Shown piece by piece: positions 1 to 10,159 of a stretch of DNA of 64,000 bases. Source of the DNA: Azolla caroliniana. Taxonomy: Eukaryota > Polypodiophyta. Where the stretch lies: NCBI GenBank assembly GCA_043228905.1, contig JBHGNT010000021.1:9734001-9798000 (forward strand). Direction: 5' to 3'. Position numbers and translations under genes: made by a program. Under the pieces are notes generated by a model. The model was given only the letters and a program-made list of their open reading frames with translations, was not told the origin of the DNA and searched no databases. Within the stretch, counting starts at the first letter, position 1. Every line of letters begins with the position of its first letter.

Positions 1-594
1 AAATAGGAAAATATTTCGTCACCACCCTTTCTAAAATTTAAAGTCACATTTAAAATGACATCTCTTATTATATTACTTCCTTCCTGTCCTTCACTCTCTC
101 ACTTAAGAATCGACAACTGTTCAGAAATCTCAAACCCAAACCAATTTAAACCGAACTTTTAAGAAAAAGGTGAAACTTAAACCAAACTGAATTGAACTGA
201 ACCATGAAACTGTCTAAATCAAAACCATTCAAACCAAACCATTTACAAAAAATTCAAACATAAACCAAACAATTCTAGACGTTTTTGAACTGTCAAAACT
301 GTTAAACCGCGATTTAGTGGTTCGGTATTGATTTTCGTATGAAACACATAATCAATGTTTTTCCTCAAGACATTATGAATCATGATGACATATAACAATA
401 AATAAAAGATTCTATATCAAAGAATGGTACAAAAGTTAATTGGAGGCCTAAAATAAACTTCACCAACATTTACACAAAAATTACAAAATGTTGTTAAGAG
501 CAAAAAGGTATCTCATGGATGAAATATCTTACCATAATAGGAGCCAGAATAATACAACTTACACTAATGTACATATGAATTTTTCCTTTTTATA
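1..594. other. AT-rich intergenic DNA, no gene recognised
   Basis: No open frame, repeat array or recognisable domain was seen here. The stretch at about 120-300 is a low-complexity run rich in AACCAAA-type words. It lies downstream (minus-strand sense) of the kinesin-like pseudogene and may contain its decayed 3' end. Confidence 0.5.
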
Positions 595-1755
595 ATGTCG
601 ATTATAAGACGTTCTCACGATCACTCTTTGTCGATATTTGAACTAGCTCTTTGAAGGCCCCGACTTTAGTGAAGTCTTCTGTGTTAGAGTTTGTAAAAGT
701 GACCAAATCAATCAACATAAATGATGACCATAATGAATCTCAATACAACATTTAGAAGAAAATAATATCCTTTTCCTTCATTTAGATAATAAAACTTACT
801 AACATTGACATGATAGTATAAATTAAAATAAGTAGAATTGTTGTTTAAAAACACAAAATTTACCATTTAGGGCCAAGTGACAAATGTAAATTCAATATTT
901 CTTCTAATAGCAGGCAACTCATTGCTTGCATTGTAAACAATGCATGGCAGGACTCCATCTTCAATAAGCGATGACCTAAGCTTGTCTTTGAACCATAAAT
1001 GTGGTTTTAATTTGATATTCCTCCAGTTTTTTTAGAGTTTGATCAAAACTTCTTTGTCCATTCATTATGAATAATATATAACAAATTTTGATTGATATAT
1101 AAAATAGAGACATCAAATTAATTAATTTCTCCTCACCTCGCAACTGAGTTGCTACCTATGTATTCAAATGAACATGATTCATCCCCTTTCATGGTGAACT
1201 TAATAACAGATGAATCAGCAAGCCTTGAGAGCTAGAAAAAACAAAATGGGTCTCACCTTGTACAGCTTGATGTGATTCACATTTAGCAAAGTTTGCAATT
1301 CCACGAGCAACCTGATCTATTTGAGTTTCCTAACCTTGCCATCCCCAAGAGTGTTTTAATAGTACCTTCATGTCTCAATTGCAATTGCAATTCAACTACA
1401 TGATAATGTCACTCTTTTTTATTGCAATTCAACCCCATGATAATATCAAAGAGTGTTAGTTCTCAAATGGAATTCCAAACATTGAAAGGTTACTTTTTTT
1501 AAGACATAACTTTACCATTCCCACAAAGATTTGCTAGACTTGCTCCAGCCACCACACACAATTTTTTTGTGGGTCTACTACATCCGCAATTGTATTAGCT
1601 AATAATTTCATTGCTCCATTCTTAGCAATTATAATCAGATTACGCTCTTCACAAAGGGGAAAATATTGAGCAGTCATATTTGTTTTTCCTTCTGAGAAAG
1701 AAGTATTGATTGTAAAGGAATTGGCCTTCCTAAAGCTGCACATTGATAGCCTCAA
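595..1755 (-). pseudogene. Armadillo-repeat kinesin (ARK-like) C-terminal fragment, broken
   Basis: Reading the minus strand gives blocks of a plant armadillo-repeat kinesin tail in the correct order. 1755-1501 holds NLIIIAKNGAMKLLANT, then (after a shift) VVAGASLANLCGNGKV. 1375-1257 holds HEGTIKTLLGMARL, then DQVARGIANFAKCES. About 1005-865 holds SLIEDGVLPCIV and NELPAIRR. About 690-598 holds GAFKELVQIS. In the known family (ARK1-3, microtubule plus-end kinesins of root hairs and moss tip growth) these blocks form the ARM repeats after the coiled coil. Block two ends at a GTGAG splice donor, so exon structure is kept rather than a processed copy. The frame is broken at a T-run (1562-1568 on plus), by a shift in the NIEF/HLAL segment, and by stops. 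No motor domain is seen in the window. Called a pseudogene or gene relic; the family match is strong by eye. Confidence 0.75.
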
Positions 1756-1971
1756 TCAACATCTGAAATTCACTTGTCTAAAACCTCAATTAAGTTAAAT
1801 TGTCAAATGATTTAAACAAATAACTAAATACGAAGCATATAAATTCATTAAAATTCATAAAAAAATGAAGACTTTATAGAAAATACCAAAAAGTCATGTG
1901 ATATTTTATAAATATGAATGACAAGAGTATGAAACTATAATGTTCGAAATTAAAAAGAAATATATGGATAA

Positions 1972-2118
1972 TTAAGCACATGTTCTTGTTTGACTCAACA
2001 TATAATCCACTACATCATTCTCCATAGCAATATCTTCCACATCTATATCTAACTTATTATACGCTTCACTAAAGTCTTTAGGTAGTGAAACATTTGCCTC
2101 ATAAGGACATCCAACCAT
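1972..2118 (-). other. Short acidic open frame, unrecognised
   Basis: A 48-codon ATG-to-TAA frame beginning MVGCPYEANVSLPKDF, with an acidic C-terminal half (DIDVEDIAMEND). No family is recognised. It lies just upstream (minus sense) of the ARK-like fragment and could be a decayed exon or chance. Confidence 0.15.
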
Positions 2119-2309
2119 GACCTAATTTACATTTCAGCCTTGAAAGTGCATGAGTGTAGACGAATTCTATCTTGAAAGTTATATTTTTCTTTAGAATTAG
2201 CCTCCTCTAAAGGCATTGATGATGTTGGTATTGCAAAATAGTCATAAGCCATCTTGTACATTCAAGGTAAAGCAAACTTGGTTTAAATGTAAACAAACAT
2301 TTTTTGACT

Positions 2310-3370
2310 CAATTTTGGCAATATTCGGCGGAATTCCTGTGATAATCGGAGATAGCGAGATGGTGGATGTGCACATGAGGAAGCTGGTTTTCTATTTGTG
2401 TGATTAGGATGAGTGATGTTGGTGTGGGGGTTGAAGTAGATTATTATGAGAAGGTGAGGATTTTTTTCCACTCATTTTTTTGGCTGTCAGTATAGGATTT
2501 TCACGGTAATCGGGGAGATGGCAAGAAGGTCATCGAGATGCTTCAGATGTGGGCTGATTTAAGAAGATGTTATGGTTCTCATAGGTTGAGGGATGATGGC
2601 AATGGGGTTTGTTGCATATTTTTCATGACAAGAGGATGAGTGGTGATGGTGTGAGGGTTGTAGCAGATCATGAGGGGATGAGGAAACATTTTTCACTTAT
2701 TTTTGTTATTTGCACAAGACCTTGGTGGATTTTAGCGATAATAGGCGATAATCCTGAGATAATCGGAGATAGGGAGATGGTGGATGTGGACATGAGGAAG
2801 CTAGTTTTTTGGTTTTGTGATCATGATGAGTGATGTTGGTGTGGGGGCTGAAGCAGATTATTATGAGAAGGCGAGAATTTTTTTTCACTCATTTTTGGTT
2901 GTTAGTTCAAGATCGCGGTAATCAGTGAGATGGCAAGAGGGTCAACAACATACTTCAAATGTGGGCTGAGTTAAGAAGATGTTATGGTTCTCGTAGGTTG
3001 TGGGATGATGGCGATGGGGTTTGAAGCATATTTGTCATGATGAGAGGATGAGTGGTGATGGTGTAAGGGCTGAAGCAGATCATGAGGGGATGAGGAAACA
3101 TTTTTCACTTATTTTGTTGTTATTTGCACAGGACCTTGGTGGCAGATGACGAGATGGTTTTTGTGGACTGAATGAAGCAATTTTTCTGTTTTTAGGAGCG
3201 AAGCATATCATGAGGGCATGAGAAACACACTAGACTCATTTTGTTGCGAATTGTACATGACCTTGGTGGTAAGCGGCAAGATGGTTGATGTGGACCGAAT
3301 GAAGCATAATTTTGTTTTCTATTAAGGTTGAGTGAAGATGGTGTGGGGATCGAAGAAGATGGTTTGAGGT
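2310..3370. repeat. Tandem repeat, ~417-bp unit, about 2.5 copies
   Basis: The block starting CGGAGATAGCGAGATGGTGG at 2347 recurs at 2764 as CGGAGATAGGGAGATGGTGG. The following ~400 bp are the same in order: GATGAGTGATGTTGGTGTGG, GAAGATGTTATGGTTCTC, GAGGATGAGTGGTGATGG, GATCATGAGGGGATGAGG. A third, more diverged partial copy follows from about 3150 to 3370. Short ORFs on both strands merely reflect the repeat and resemble no family. Confidence 0.75.
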
Positions 3371-4205
3371 GAGGAGGACATAGATCATCTTGTTTTATAG
3401 GGAGATTAAGTACAAGTACATTTTCAATGTCCATGGAGATGAAGGACATGGTCGTTTCGATATGGGAGATGATAGATGGGGGCTATCCAAGGTTGCCCAT
3501 CACATTTCAACTGTAGTAGCTGAAGAAGATCTTGATGTACAAAACACTTGCCAAATAGCAACACATAGTGGATCGCCAAGTGATGGTGAACAACTTCAGT
3601 ATATGCGTAACCAAATGCAAACATGGAGTTTCATTGGATAAAATCCTTTCAAACTATTATTCGACCACCCATCAAATGTAATTGCAAAATGTGAATCGAG
3701 TGTAGACAAAAAACTTATAACTTGACAAATGACAACATACATTTGACATATTGATCATTTTAAAGTACGTGTTGACTTAAGGCCATACCTTGGTAAGACA
3801 TCATGCATGCATTGTTTAAAACCTAAGGACTCCACATGCACATGAGACAACATTTCTGTGATTATATATTTTGCTACAGGGCTATCAATTTTCTTCTCCA
3901 ATGTACGAGATATTAGTCTTTGGAGTGCAAAAGCTCTAAGGAAAAGTTGTTACTATATCTAACATTGAGGGGAACTAAAAGCTTTAAATTTGCAATAGTC
4001 CAATTTTGCTTCTCTTAAGCATGCATGTAGCATGGAGGAACATCAAAACCTTTACCTTTGAACCAAGAGAAAAGGCCAAACTCGTAGAAGATTGAACAAA
4101 TCAAAGCCCGTGTTGATGTTTCTAGTAACAAACAACCTTCAAGCCATGGGAATGAATAGATCTACAAATCAATAGACCAATAAATCAACTATGTGTTTTG
4201 GACAT
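3371..4205. other. Intergenic, no recognised gene
   Basis: Contains one 83-codon plus-strand frame (3390-3641) with no recognisable domain and no supporting context. The rest is AT-rich with stops in all frames. It forms the left flank of the gag-only LTR element. Confidence 0.4.
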
Positions 4206-4744
4206 TGTCGTGAAGATTTTCATCCATAGGTGGAAACCAGGGTGGGAAGGGCAAGTCGGTGGTGTGCTACATGTGCACATGTAAACTAGGATATGGTGTA
4301 TAGAAAGAGAGGGGAAATTTTATCCCATATTGTAAGGTCCCTCCCTCCTTGGGCTATAAAAGGAAGGGAGGGGTCACTTATGAGGGGGTTGCCTATTTTG
4401 AGGGAGAGAGGCATAGCACTTAGGTCGAGGGTTTCCTATTCGGTTTTAGGGTTTCGGTTAGGGTTTTCTTCTTGGGTTTTCCTTTAGGGTTTTCTTATAG
4501 TCGTTTGGTGCGGCCATGGCGGCCACCATTGTAAAGCGTTTATGTTTTCTTAATAGAACTTCTTGTTGAGTATCTTGACTCCATCTTCTTCATCTTCTTC
4601 TATCATAATGTCATATTCGTTCTCTTCTCCTCTTGAGCTATGAGCTAATCTTCCATTCGTTGTCTTAACCTTTCTCCTCTTCTCCCTAGTCCAAGACCCC
4701 CGTGATCCCGCCCCTTCCACACGCACGCGCGTAACAACGCGACA
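4206..4744 (+). repeat. 5' LTR of gag-only element, copy 1
   Basis: A 539-bp direct repeat, nearly identical to 8436-8974 (differences such as CATAGGTGG/CATAGGCGG and CGCACGCGC/CGCATGCGC). Begins TGTCG, ends CGACA. TATAAAA lies at 4355-4361. Confidence 0.9.
4355..4361 (+). promoter_or_regulatory. TATA box in LTR of gag-only element
   Basis: TATAAAA in the context GGGCTATAAAAGGAAGGG, about 150 bp into the 5' LTR, and conserved at 8585-8591 in the 3' LTR. This is the expected place for the U3/R promoter. Transcription start should fall roughly 30 bp downstream. Confidence 0.6.
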
Positions 4745-4749
4745 TCTTT

Positions 4750-4765
4750 TGGTGAACCTGACGTG
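4750..4765 (+). other. Putative primer-binding site, gag-only element copy 1
   Basis: TGGTGAACCTGACGTG begins 5 bp after the LTR end. The same segment (TGGTGAACCCGATGTG on the minus strand, 58078-58063) follows the 5' LTR of copy 2, so it is conserved and in the right place for minus-strand priming. It is not the initiator-Met site used by the copia elements here. I could not identify the primer tRNA. Confidence 0.6.
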
Positions 4766-4782
4766 AAGGGCGGCAAGGGAGC

Positions 4783-6333
4783 ATGGAGATTGAAGAAGAC
4801 TTCGACTTCGAGGAGATGATGGCAAAGATCATGATGGATGGGCGACGGAAAAAGGCAAGGCGAGATGCGGCTCCACAAGCCGTCGAGAGGGTGGTCAATC
4901 GAGTCGGCCGATTCAACGGGGACGATGTCCCGAGGTTCTTGGAAGTGTATGATGCCGAGATGGCGAAAGGGGGCGTAGACGAGGCGATGTGGCTAGAGTA
5001 TTTTCCTCGAGTGGCGGCCGTATCGGTGCACAAGGAGGTCAAGGAGCTACGAGAAGCTCATGAGTCGTGGGTGTCCTTTGAGGGAGCCCTATTGGAGGCG
5101 TACGGGTACACGGAACCGGAAGGAAGAGGTCGACATGAGTTCGATTGGTGGGTGTGCCAGCAACATGATGCGAGGCGGTCGGCCACAACACGGCCCGCGA
5201 GCGGTGGAGAAGAGGGAGCGGTGAGTGAGTACACACTACCGCCGGAAGAGAGCTCAACGCAAAACGGTTCGGAGGAGCTCGACCTAGAGGTGCTAATACG
5301 AGAGGCATGCGAGCTTGTGAAGGCGAAAATCGGAGCCGAACAAGGGCTTGTTATGGTGACGGGCCGGAGGCGATCGGAGGATGCGGAGGAAGAAGCCTCC
5401 CTAGACGTAGAAGACGGGGCGGCCTATACGGAGGCCGGGAGAGCGTACGACGGCGACATAGGAGAGGGAACGGAGCAAGCGACCCTCTTGCCTTGCAGTG
5501 AAGGGACAGCCATGGAGGCTGGTAACTACGGATTCGGGACATGGCGGCCCGAAACATTGAGTGAGGAGTGGACAAGCGGCGGTGCCGCGACCTTACACAC
5601 ACCGGTCCTAGAGACTCCGACATCTGGCCCGAGAGCCAGCGTGAGACCTAGAGTGACGGACGGTGGTGGCGGCAAGGCGGGCAACCGAGACGACGGCATG
5701 GGAGAGATGGTGGCAAGCATAATCGAGGCTTGCAGAATCGGAGATGGGGTAGCCGCGGACAACGACGACCGGACGGAAGCGGCTGCTGACATAATGAGTG
5801 GCGGTGCCGCGACCTTACACACACCGGCCCTAGAGGTTCCGGCGGTCGGCCCGAGTGCCGGCATGAAACCTAGAGCGACGGGCAGTGGTGGTGGCAAGGC
5901 AGGCTACCACGGCGACGAAGAGAACAAGGAAGAGATAGCCACGGACCACGGCGTCCGAACGAAGGTGGCTACGAACATGGCATCGGCGAGTAACGGTACC
6001 GAGACTTTTCCCACACCTATTCTAGAGACTTCGGCAGTCGGCCCCGAGAGCCCACGTGAGACCGGAGAGACGGAAGGTGGCGGCGGCAAAGCGGACGATC
6101 GAAACGACGACAAGGAAGGTCATAGCGGACGGAGGCAAGACCTCTCGACACCGAGACCGGAGACTACGGCGGTTGCGCTCGAATGCCAACATAAGACCGG
6201 AGAGAAGGGCGGTGGCCGTGAGGAGGCGTGGCCCGGAGCGAACACGTACGAAGATGAGGATGCGAGAGGACCGATGGAGAGGTCGGGAGCGGCAAAGAGG
6301 AGAGAGTCGGGAACCGACCCGACTGGAAGATGA
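4783..6333 (+). CDS. Gag-like protein of non-autonomous LTR element
   Basis: A 516-codon ORF starting 38 bp after the 5' LTR. The N-terminal ~130 residues (VGRFNGDDVPRFLEVYDAEM, WVSFEGALLEAYGY) match the plant retrotransposon Gag matrix region and align with the Gag of the minus-strand copy at 57-58 kb. Compared with that copy, residues after EFDWWV jump straight to CQQHDARR, so the conserved middle of Gag (FLEFxCRFAQL, ERMxIGIEL, LTEDWxEVERV) is missing in frame. The C-terminal half is a low-complexity region of about four degenerate repeats built on TPxLETxAVG...GGGGKA. No zinc knuckle is visible. It probably forms or joins virus-like particles, but the core deletion may disable it. Confidence 0.75.
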   Translation: MEIEEDFDFEEMMAKIMMDGRRKKARRDAAPQAVERVVNRVGRFNGDDVPRFLEVYDAEMAKGGVDEAMWLEYFPRVAAVSVHKEVKELREAHESWVSFEGALLEAYGYTEPEGRGRHEFDWWVCQQHDARRSATTRPASGGEEGAVSEYTLPPEESSTQNGSEELDLEVLIREACELVKAKIGAEQGLVMVTGRRRSEDAEEEASLDVEDGAAYTEAGRAYDGDIGEGTEQATLLPCSEGTAMEAGNYGFGTWRPETLSEEWTSGGAATLHTPVLETPTSGPRASVRPRVTDGGGGKAGNRDDGMGEMVASIIEACRIGDGVAADNDDRTEAAADIMSGGAATLHTPALEVPAVGPSAGMKPRATGSGGGKAGYHGDEENKEEIATDHGVRTKVATNMASASNGTETFPTPILETSAVGPESPRETGETEGGGGKADDRNDDKEGHSGRRQDLSTPRPETTAVALECQHKTGEKGGGREEAWPGANTYEDEDARGPMERSGAAKRRESGTDPTGR

Positions 6334-8423
6334 ACCGGTCGATAATCCGACACGACCGGAAGACGACGGGGAAGAAGGTTGGAGCGGGGTCCGGTCAACC
6401 GGGCCCGAACCGAAGACGAGCCGGCAAGGCCGGATTTGTTTGGACAAACATGTACCGGCCGGTTACGATTACGAAAGGGAGCCGACCAAACCGGAGCTCG
6501 ATCGGCCGAGACCGATCCGGGTGAAGGCTAAGTCGGCATGATTGGAGGTCGAGGCGAACGGGCCACAACACCCGGTGGGAGCCGGTGAGCACGAGAAGGA
6601 GGCCGAGCATGCACAAGGAGTACGACTCGGTGGGAGGCCAAGAGCGAGAGGAACCCTCCTCACCTATTCTTGAGACTTTGGCGGTTGCGGATCGACGTAA
6701 GACCAAAGAGACGGCGGAAGGCGGCAAGGAGTCGGAGGCCGGAACGGACGAGGCTACCGGAACGGGTACCCGGTGCGTGAAGGCGGACGAGCATGGCCAA
6801 GACGGCAAGTCGGAATCGAAAGGGGCTACGGCAATGAAATATGAAGAGGCCGACGCGGAGGTCGGGACTACAACGAGGGAAGCGTGTAACACGAAGCATG
6901 CATTATGGCGTAGAACGGAGCGTGCACTACGGCCGGCGAAGGGCCAAGAAGCAAGCATGCACCCGGAAGAGCCGCAACGAGTGACCGACGATGACGGTCG
7001 GAGGAAGCCTTCGAGAGGCAAGCGTGGGACAATGGGCAGTGCGACGAGACGCCAAGATCGACAGAACGAGACGGGTGTGATCGGCGTGAACGATGGATTG
7101 TGTCTGGGAAAACGGAGGGGATGCGCGGAGAACAACGGGGTACACACCGGGAAGAGAAAACATGGCGGCTTCCCAGAGGGCATACAAGGCCAAGCGGGCC
7201 AAGAGGGCACAAGTCGAGGCGAGGACATAACGAGAGCCTCGAGGGACAACGACACGGAGGACGGGATGACGGTACGCTCTACGGCGAGAGAGCACGACGG
7301 GCAAAGGAGAGGCAAGGAATGCGGAATGGGGCCGCCTAAGGGCCAAAGAATGAGCGCATATTCGGGGGACAACATCAACGCATGGGAAGAGCCTATGGAA
7401 GGCGCGCGCGGAGCGGGAAGAGTCGACACACCGAGGTGTTCGACATGCAGAGACGATGAAACCAAAGGAGCGGCACGAAAAGGGCGGAAACCGGAGTGCT
7501 ACTGGAGAGATCCGGAGCGCATCCGGAGGACATGTGAGGCAGACCAAGAGGGTGTACCTCGGGGCGAAGCAGCAACATCGGAGGTTGTGGAGGTCACCGA
7601 AGACGAGAGCACCGACACGGATGTCGGGGAAGCAACGTACCTTTTCGAAAGGGCACGCAGAGTGGAGCGGAGTGCGAGACGTGCGATGTGGCCACGTAAG
7701 GGCCGAACGACAAGCACGAGGATGATCGGCGAGCATGGAAGGCTATGTCTTGAGAACCGGAGGAGGTGCGTGGAGAGCAACGGGCCCCGGAAGGCATGCG
7801 AGGCCAAGCGGGCGAAGAGGACGAGTGACGGGATGAAGCGGTGACAGGAGTCGCGAAGGACACTGACATGGTGGTCGGGATGACGGTACGCTCTACGACG
7901 AGAGAGCACGGCGCGCAACAGAGAAGCGAGGAGCGTGTAATGAGGTCGTCGAGGGACCGAAGAACGAGCGCATGTTCGGGAGACAACAAGGGCCCACGGA
8001 AAGAGCCTACGGAAGGTGAGCGCGAAACGGAGGGAATCGGCACGAGGTGTTCGAGACGAAGGGAGGATCGAGCCAGAGATAGAACACAAGCGGTATGCGA
8101 GGGGCAGAATCTGGCGAGCAAACTGGGTGACCAAGGGCCTAATCGGAGGACCTATGTGGCGGACAAAGAAACAGTGACCGGATCGGCAATGGTGTTCGGG
8201 AGGACCGACCGGGGAGGAAGGCGCGTGTGGTGGATGTGGCGGTTCGGGGACACACGGTGGACGTGGTGGATCGGATGGAGCTGACGGGTCGGGGACGGTA
8301 AGGAGCCGGCAAGGGACCGACAAGACGGTTGGGTGCCGGTAAGGCGAAAGACCCGGTTGATCACCGTCGCCGAAATCTCTCACCCTTTTCCTTTCTAGGC
8401 ACATACCAGTGGATGTGCGGTTT
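6334..8423 (+). pseudogene. Degenerate 3' interior of gag-only element, with open frame 6585-7844
   Basis: Open frames in shifting phases continue after the gag-like ORF: 6334-6541, 6585-7844 (419 codons) and 7841-8284. The first part of the 6585 frame repeats the SSPILETLAVA...ETAEGGKE pattern of the gag-like C-terminus, showing it was once continuous with it. The rest is Arg/Gly/Glu-rich with no recognised domain. GC richness and lack of stops explain the long frames. Internal duplication (7084-7420 against 7727-8030) accounts for much of the length. I do not assign a function. Confidence 0.4.
7084..8030 (+). repeat. Duplicated module inside gag-only element
   Basis: Two related modules about 0.6 kb apart. 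GGATGACGGTACGCTCTACG...GAGAGAGCACG occurs at about 7264 and 7877. The GGCCAAGCGGGC...AAGAGG motif occurs at about 7190 and 7803, and GAGCGCAT(A/G)TTCGGGxGACAAC at about 7350 and 7968. Similar but clearly diverged, so an old segmental duplication. Confidence 0.6.
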
Positions 8424-8435
8424 GGTGGGGGTGGA
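8424..8435 (+). other. Polypurine tract, gag-only element copy 1
   Basis: GGTGGGGGTGGA abuts the TGTCG start of the 3' LTR, the expected plus-strand priming site. Copy 2 has GGAGGGGGGGAG at the same place. Confidence 0.7.
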
Positions 8436-8974
8436 TGTCGTGAAGATTTTCGTCCATAGGCGGAAACTGGGGTGGGAAGGGCAAGTCGGTGGTGTGCTAC
8501 ATGTGCACATGTAAACTAGGATATGGTGTATAGAAAGAGAGGGGAAATTTTATCCCACATTGTAAGGTCCCTCCCTCCTTGGGCTATAAAAGGAAGGGAG
8601 GGGTCACTTATGAGGGGGTTGCCTATTTTGAGGGAGAGAGGCATAGCACTTAGGTCGAGGGTTTCCTATTCGGTTTTAGGGTTTCGGTTAGGGTTTTCTT
8701 CTTGGGTTTTGCTTTAGGGTTTTCTTATAGTCGTTTGGTGCGGCCATGGCAGCCACCATTGTAAAGCGTTTATGTTTTCTTAATAGAACTTCTTGTTGAG
8801 TATCTTGACTCCATCTTCTTCATCTTCTTCTATCATAACGTCATATTCGTTCTCTTCTCGTCTTGAGCTATGAGCTAATCTTCCATTCGTTGTCTTAACC
8901 TTTCTCCTCTTCTCCCTAGTCCAAGACCCCCGTGGTCCCGCCCCTTCCACACGCATGCGCGTAACAACACGACA
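8436..8974 (+). repeat. 3' LTR of gag-only element, copy 1
   Basis: Direct partner of 4206-4744, same length and high identity; boundaries are set by the polypurine tract on the left and loss of similarity after CGACA on the right. Confidence 0.9.
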
Positions 8975-9498
8975 ACGTGGCATGCAAGACTTAATTCTTT
9001 GGTTCCAATGGGAAGCCACATATCTTGTTTATGGCAATGTACACTTCGTACTTGATTACCTAGAGGAGAACAAGAAGAGTATTGTACCATTCGAAGTAAC
9101 CGTGAGTGTAGTCATGGGAGTTCAATGAATTTGTTAAAACTTAGAACATGAACAAGGCACTCAAACATTATTTAAGAGAAAAAGAGAGCCAAACCTCACA
9201 AAGTAGTTGTTCAAGCCTAAATCCTAGTCTTGCAATGGTAAATTACCTCAGAAAAGGTGAATCCCACTTAGCAAATCATCTAAATTTTCAACTGAAAATA
9301 CACAAAATCCAAAATTGTGATTTCAAAGAAAAGAACAAATGGTTCATTATAAGATTTGCAAGGCCGAGGATGAAATGGAGCCCATGTGTATTATGTTTGT
9401 TTTCATCAAGGACATGGATTCAAGTGATCCTATTGAAGAATGATTTGAATAGCATTTGTATTATGTACCAATCTATTGATTACTCTATTCTACCTACA
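8975..9498. other. Spacer between two LTR elements
   Basis: AT-rich. A 120-codon plus-strand frame (9148-9510) runs into the next LTR and resembles nothing recognised. The last five bases (9494-9498, CTACA) are the left target-site duplication of the copia element. Confidence 0.4.
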
Positions 9499-10146
9499 TG
9501 TAAGGAATAGACCCTTCTATTCACCTTCACCGCTCGGCCACAACCGAGTAAGCGCGAATAAATGGAGCAGAAAATAGGAACCACAAAGAGAAACAAAACG
9601 CGAGTACACAGGGATTAACGTGGAAAACCCTAGACGGGAAAAACCACGGGAGTACAAGACTCCAAACCAACACTATACAAAGAAGTATACAATGGCGAGC
9701 TGCAAGGCGACGACCTTGAGCTCACTGTCCTCGCCACAGACGGCGGAAATACACAGAGGCGTCTACCTCTTCCTCTCTCGCGCTCTATCTCTCTCTCTCT
9801 CTCTCTTTCTCACGGCTGCTTACACTTCACTCCTCTTGAGTGGAAAACCAGAAAAAATGAGAAGCAACAGTAAAACTGTTTGCCCTAAGTCATATTTATA
9901 CTTATATGACTTTGGGCTATTTACAACTATAGCCTCAGGGGCCCATAGCGAACATATTCACGGATATGTCCCTGCATCCGGATCGCTCTCCGGGTACATT
10001 CGGCATCCGGTACCGAAGCCGGGGTCTTCGTCATCCGGTACCGAAACCGGGGTCTTCGTCATCCGGATCCGAAACCGAAACCGGGCTTGTCGGCATTCAT
10101 CTCCGATATCCGACCATCCCATTCGAAAGGGACCGAAATCCCAACA
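9499..10146 (-). repeat. 3' LTR, copia 9.5-14.9 kb
   Basis: 648 bp, TGTTGGGATT...CTTACA on the minus strand. It carries 28-bp tandem repeats in U3 (10004-10080), a TATAAATA box (9893-9900) and a U5 hairpin sequence (9533-9548). Confidence 0.95.
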
Positions 10147-10159
10147 AACTCCCCCTTCA
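10147..10159 (-). other. Polypurine tract, copia
   Basis: GAAGTGAAGGGGGAGTT on the minus strand directly precedes the 3' LTR start TGTTGGG, the copia plus-strand priming site. It overlaps the end of the pol frame, which is usual for compact copia elements. Confidence 0.8.

Larger units (their letters stand above)
4206..8974 (+). mobile_element. Non-autonomous gag-only LTR retrotransposon (TR-GAG/LARD-like), copy 1
   Basis: Two 539-bp direct repeats starting TGTCGTGAAG and ending CGACA flank a 3.7-kb GC-rich interior. A primer-binding-like segment follows the left LTR and a purine tract (GGTGGGGGTGGA) abuts the right LTR, so orientation is plus. The interior has one long gag-like ORF and degenerate reading frames but no protease, reverse transcriptase, RNase H or integrase motif in any frame. 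It therefore depends on another element. Flanks GACAT (left) and ACGTG (right) do not form a clean target-site duplication, so a flank may have been altered. A second, minus-strand copy of the family lies at 54.8-58.5 kb. Confidence 0.85.

Noticed and set aside
4550-8404. Many long minus-strand ORFs (for example 356 and 301 codons) in the gag-only element
   Set aside because: GC-rich DNA without stops on the opposite strand of the gag-like region; Ser/Arg/Pro-rich composition and no recognisable fold.
8971-8975. GACAA as target-site duplication partner of GACAT (4201-4205)
   Set aside because: It overlaps the LTR terminus itself (CGACA), so it cannot be an independent duplication; one mismatch as well.
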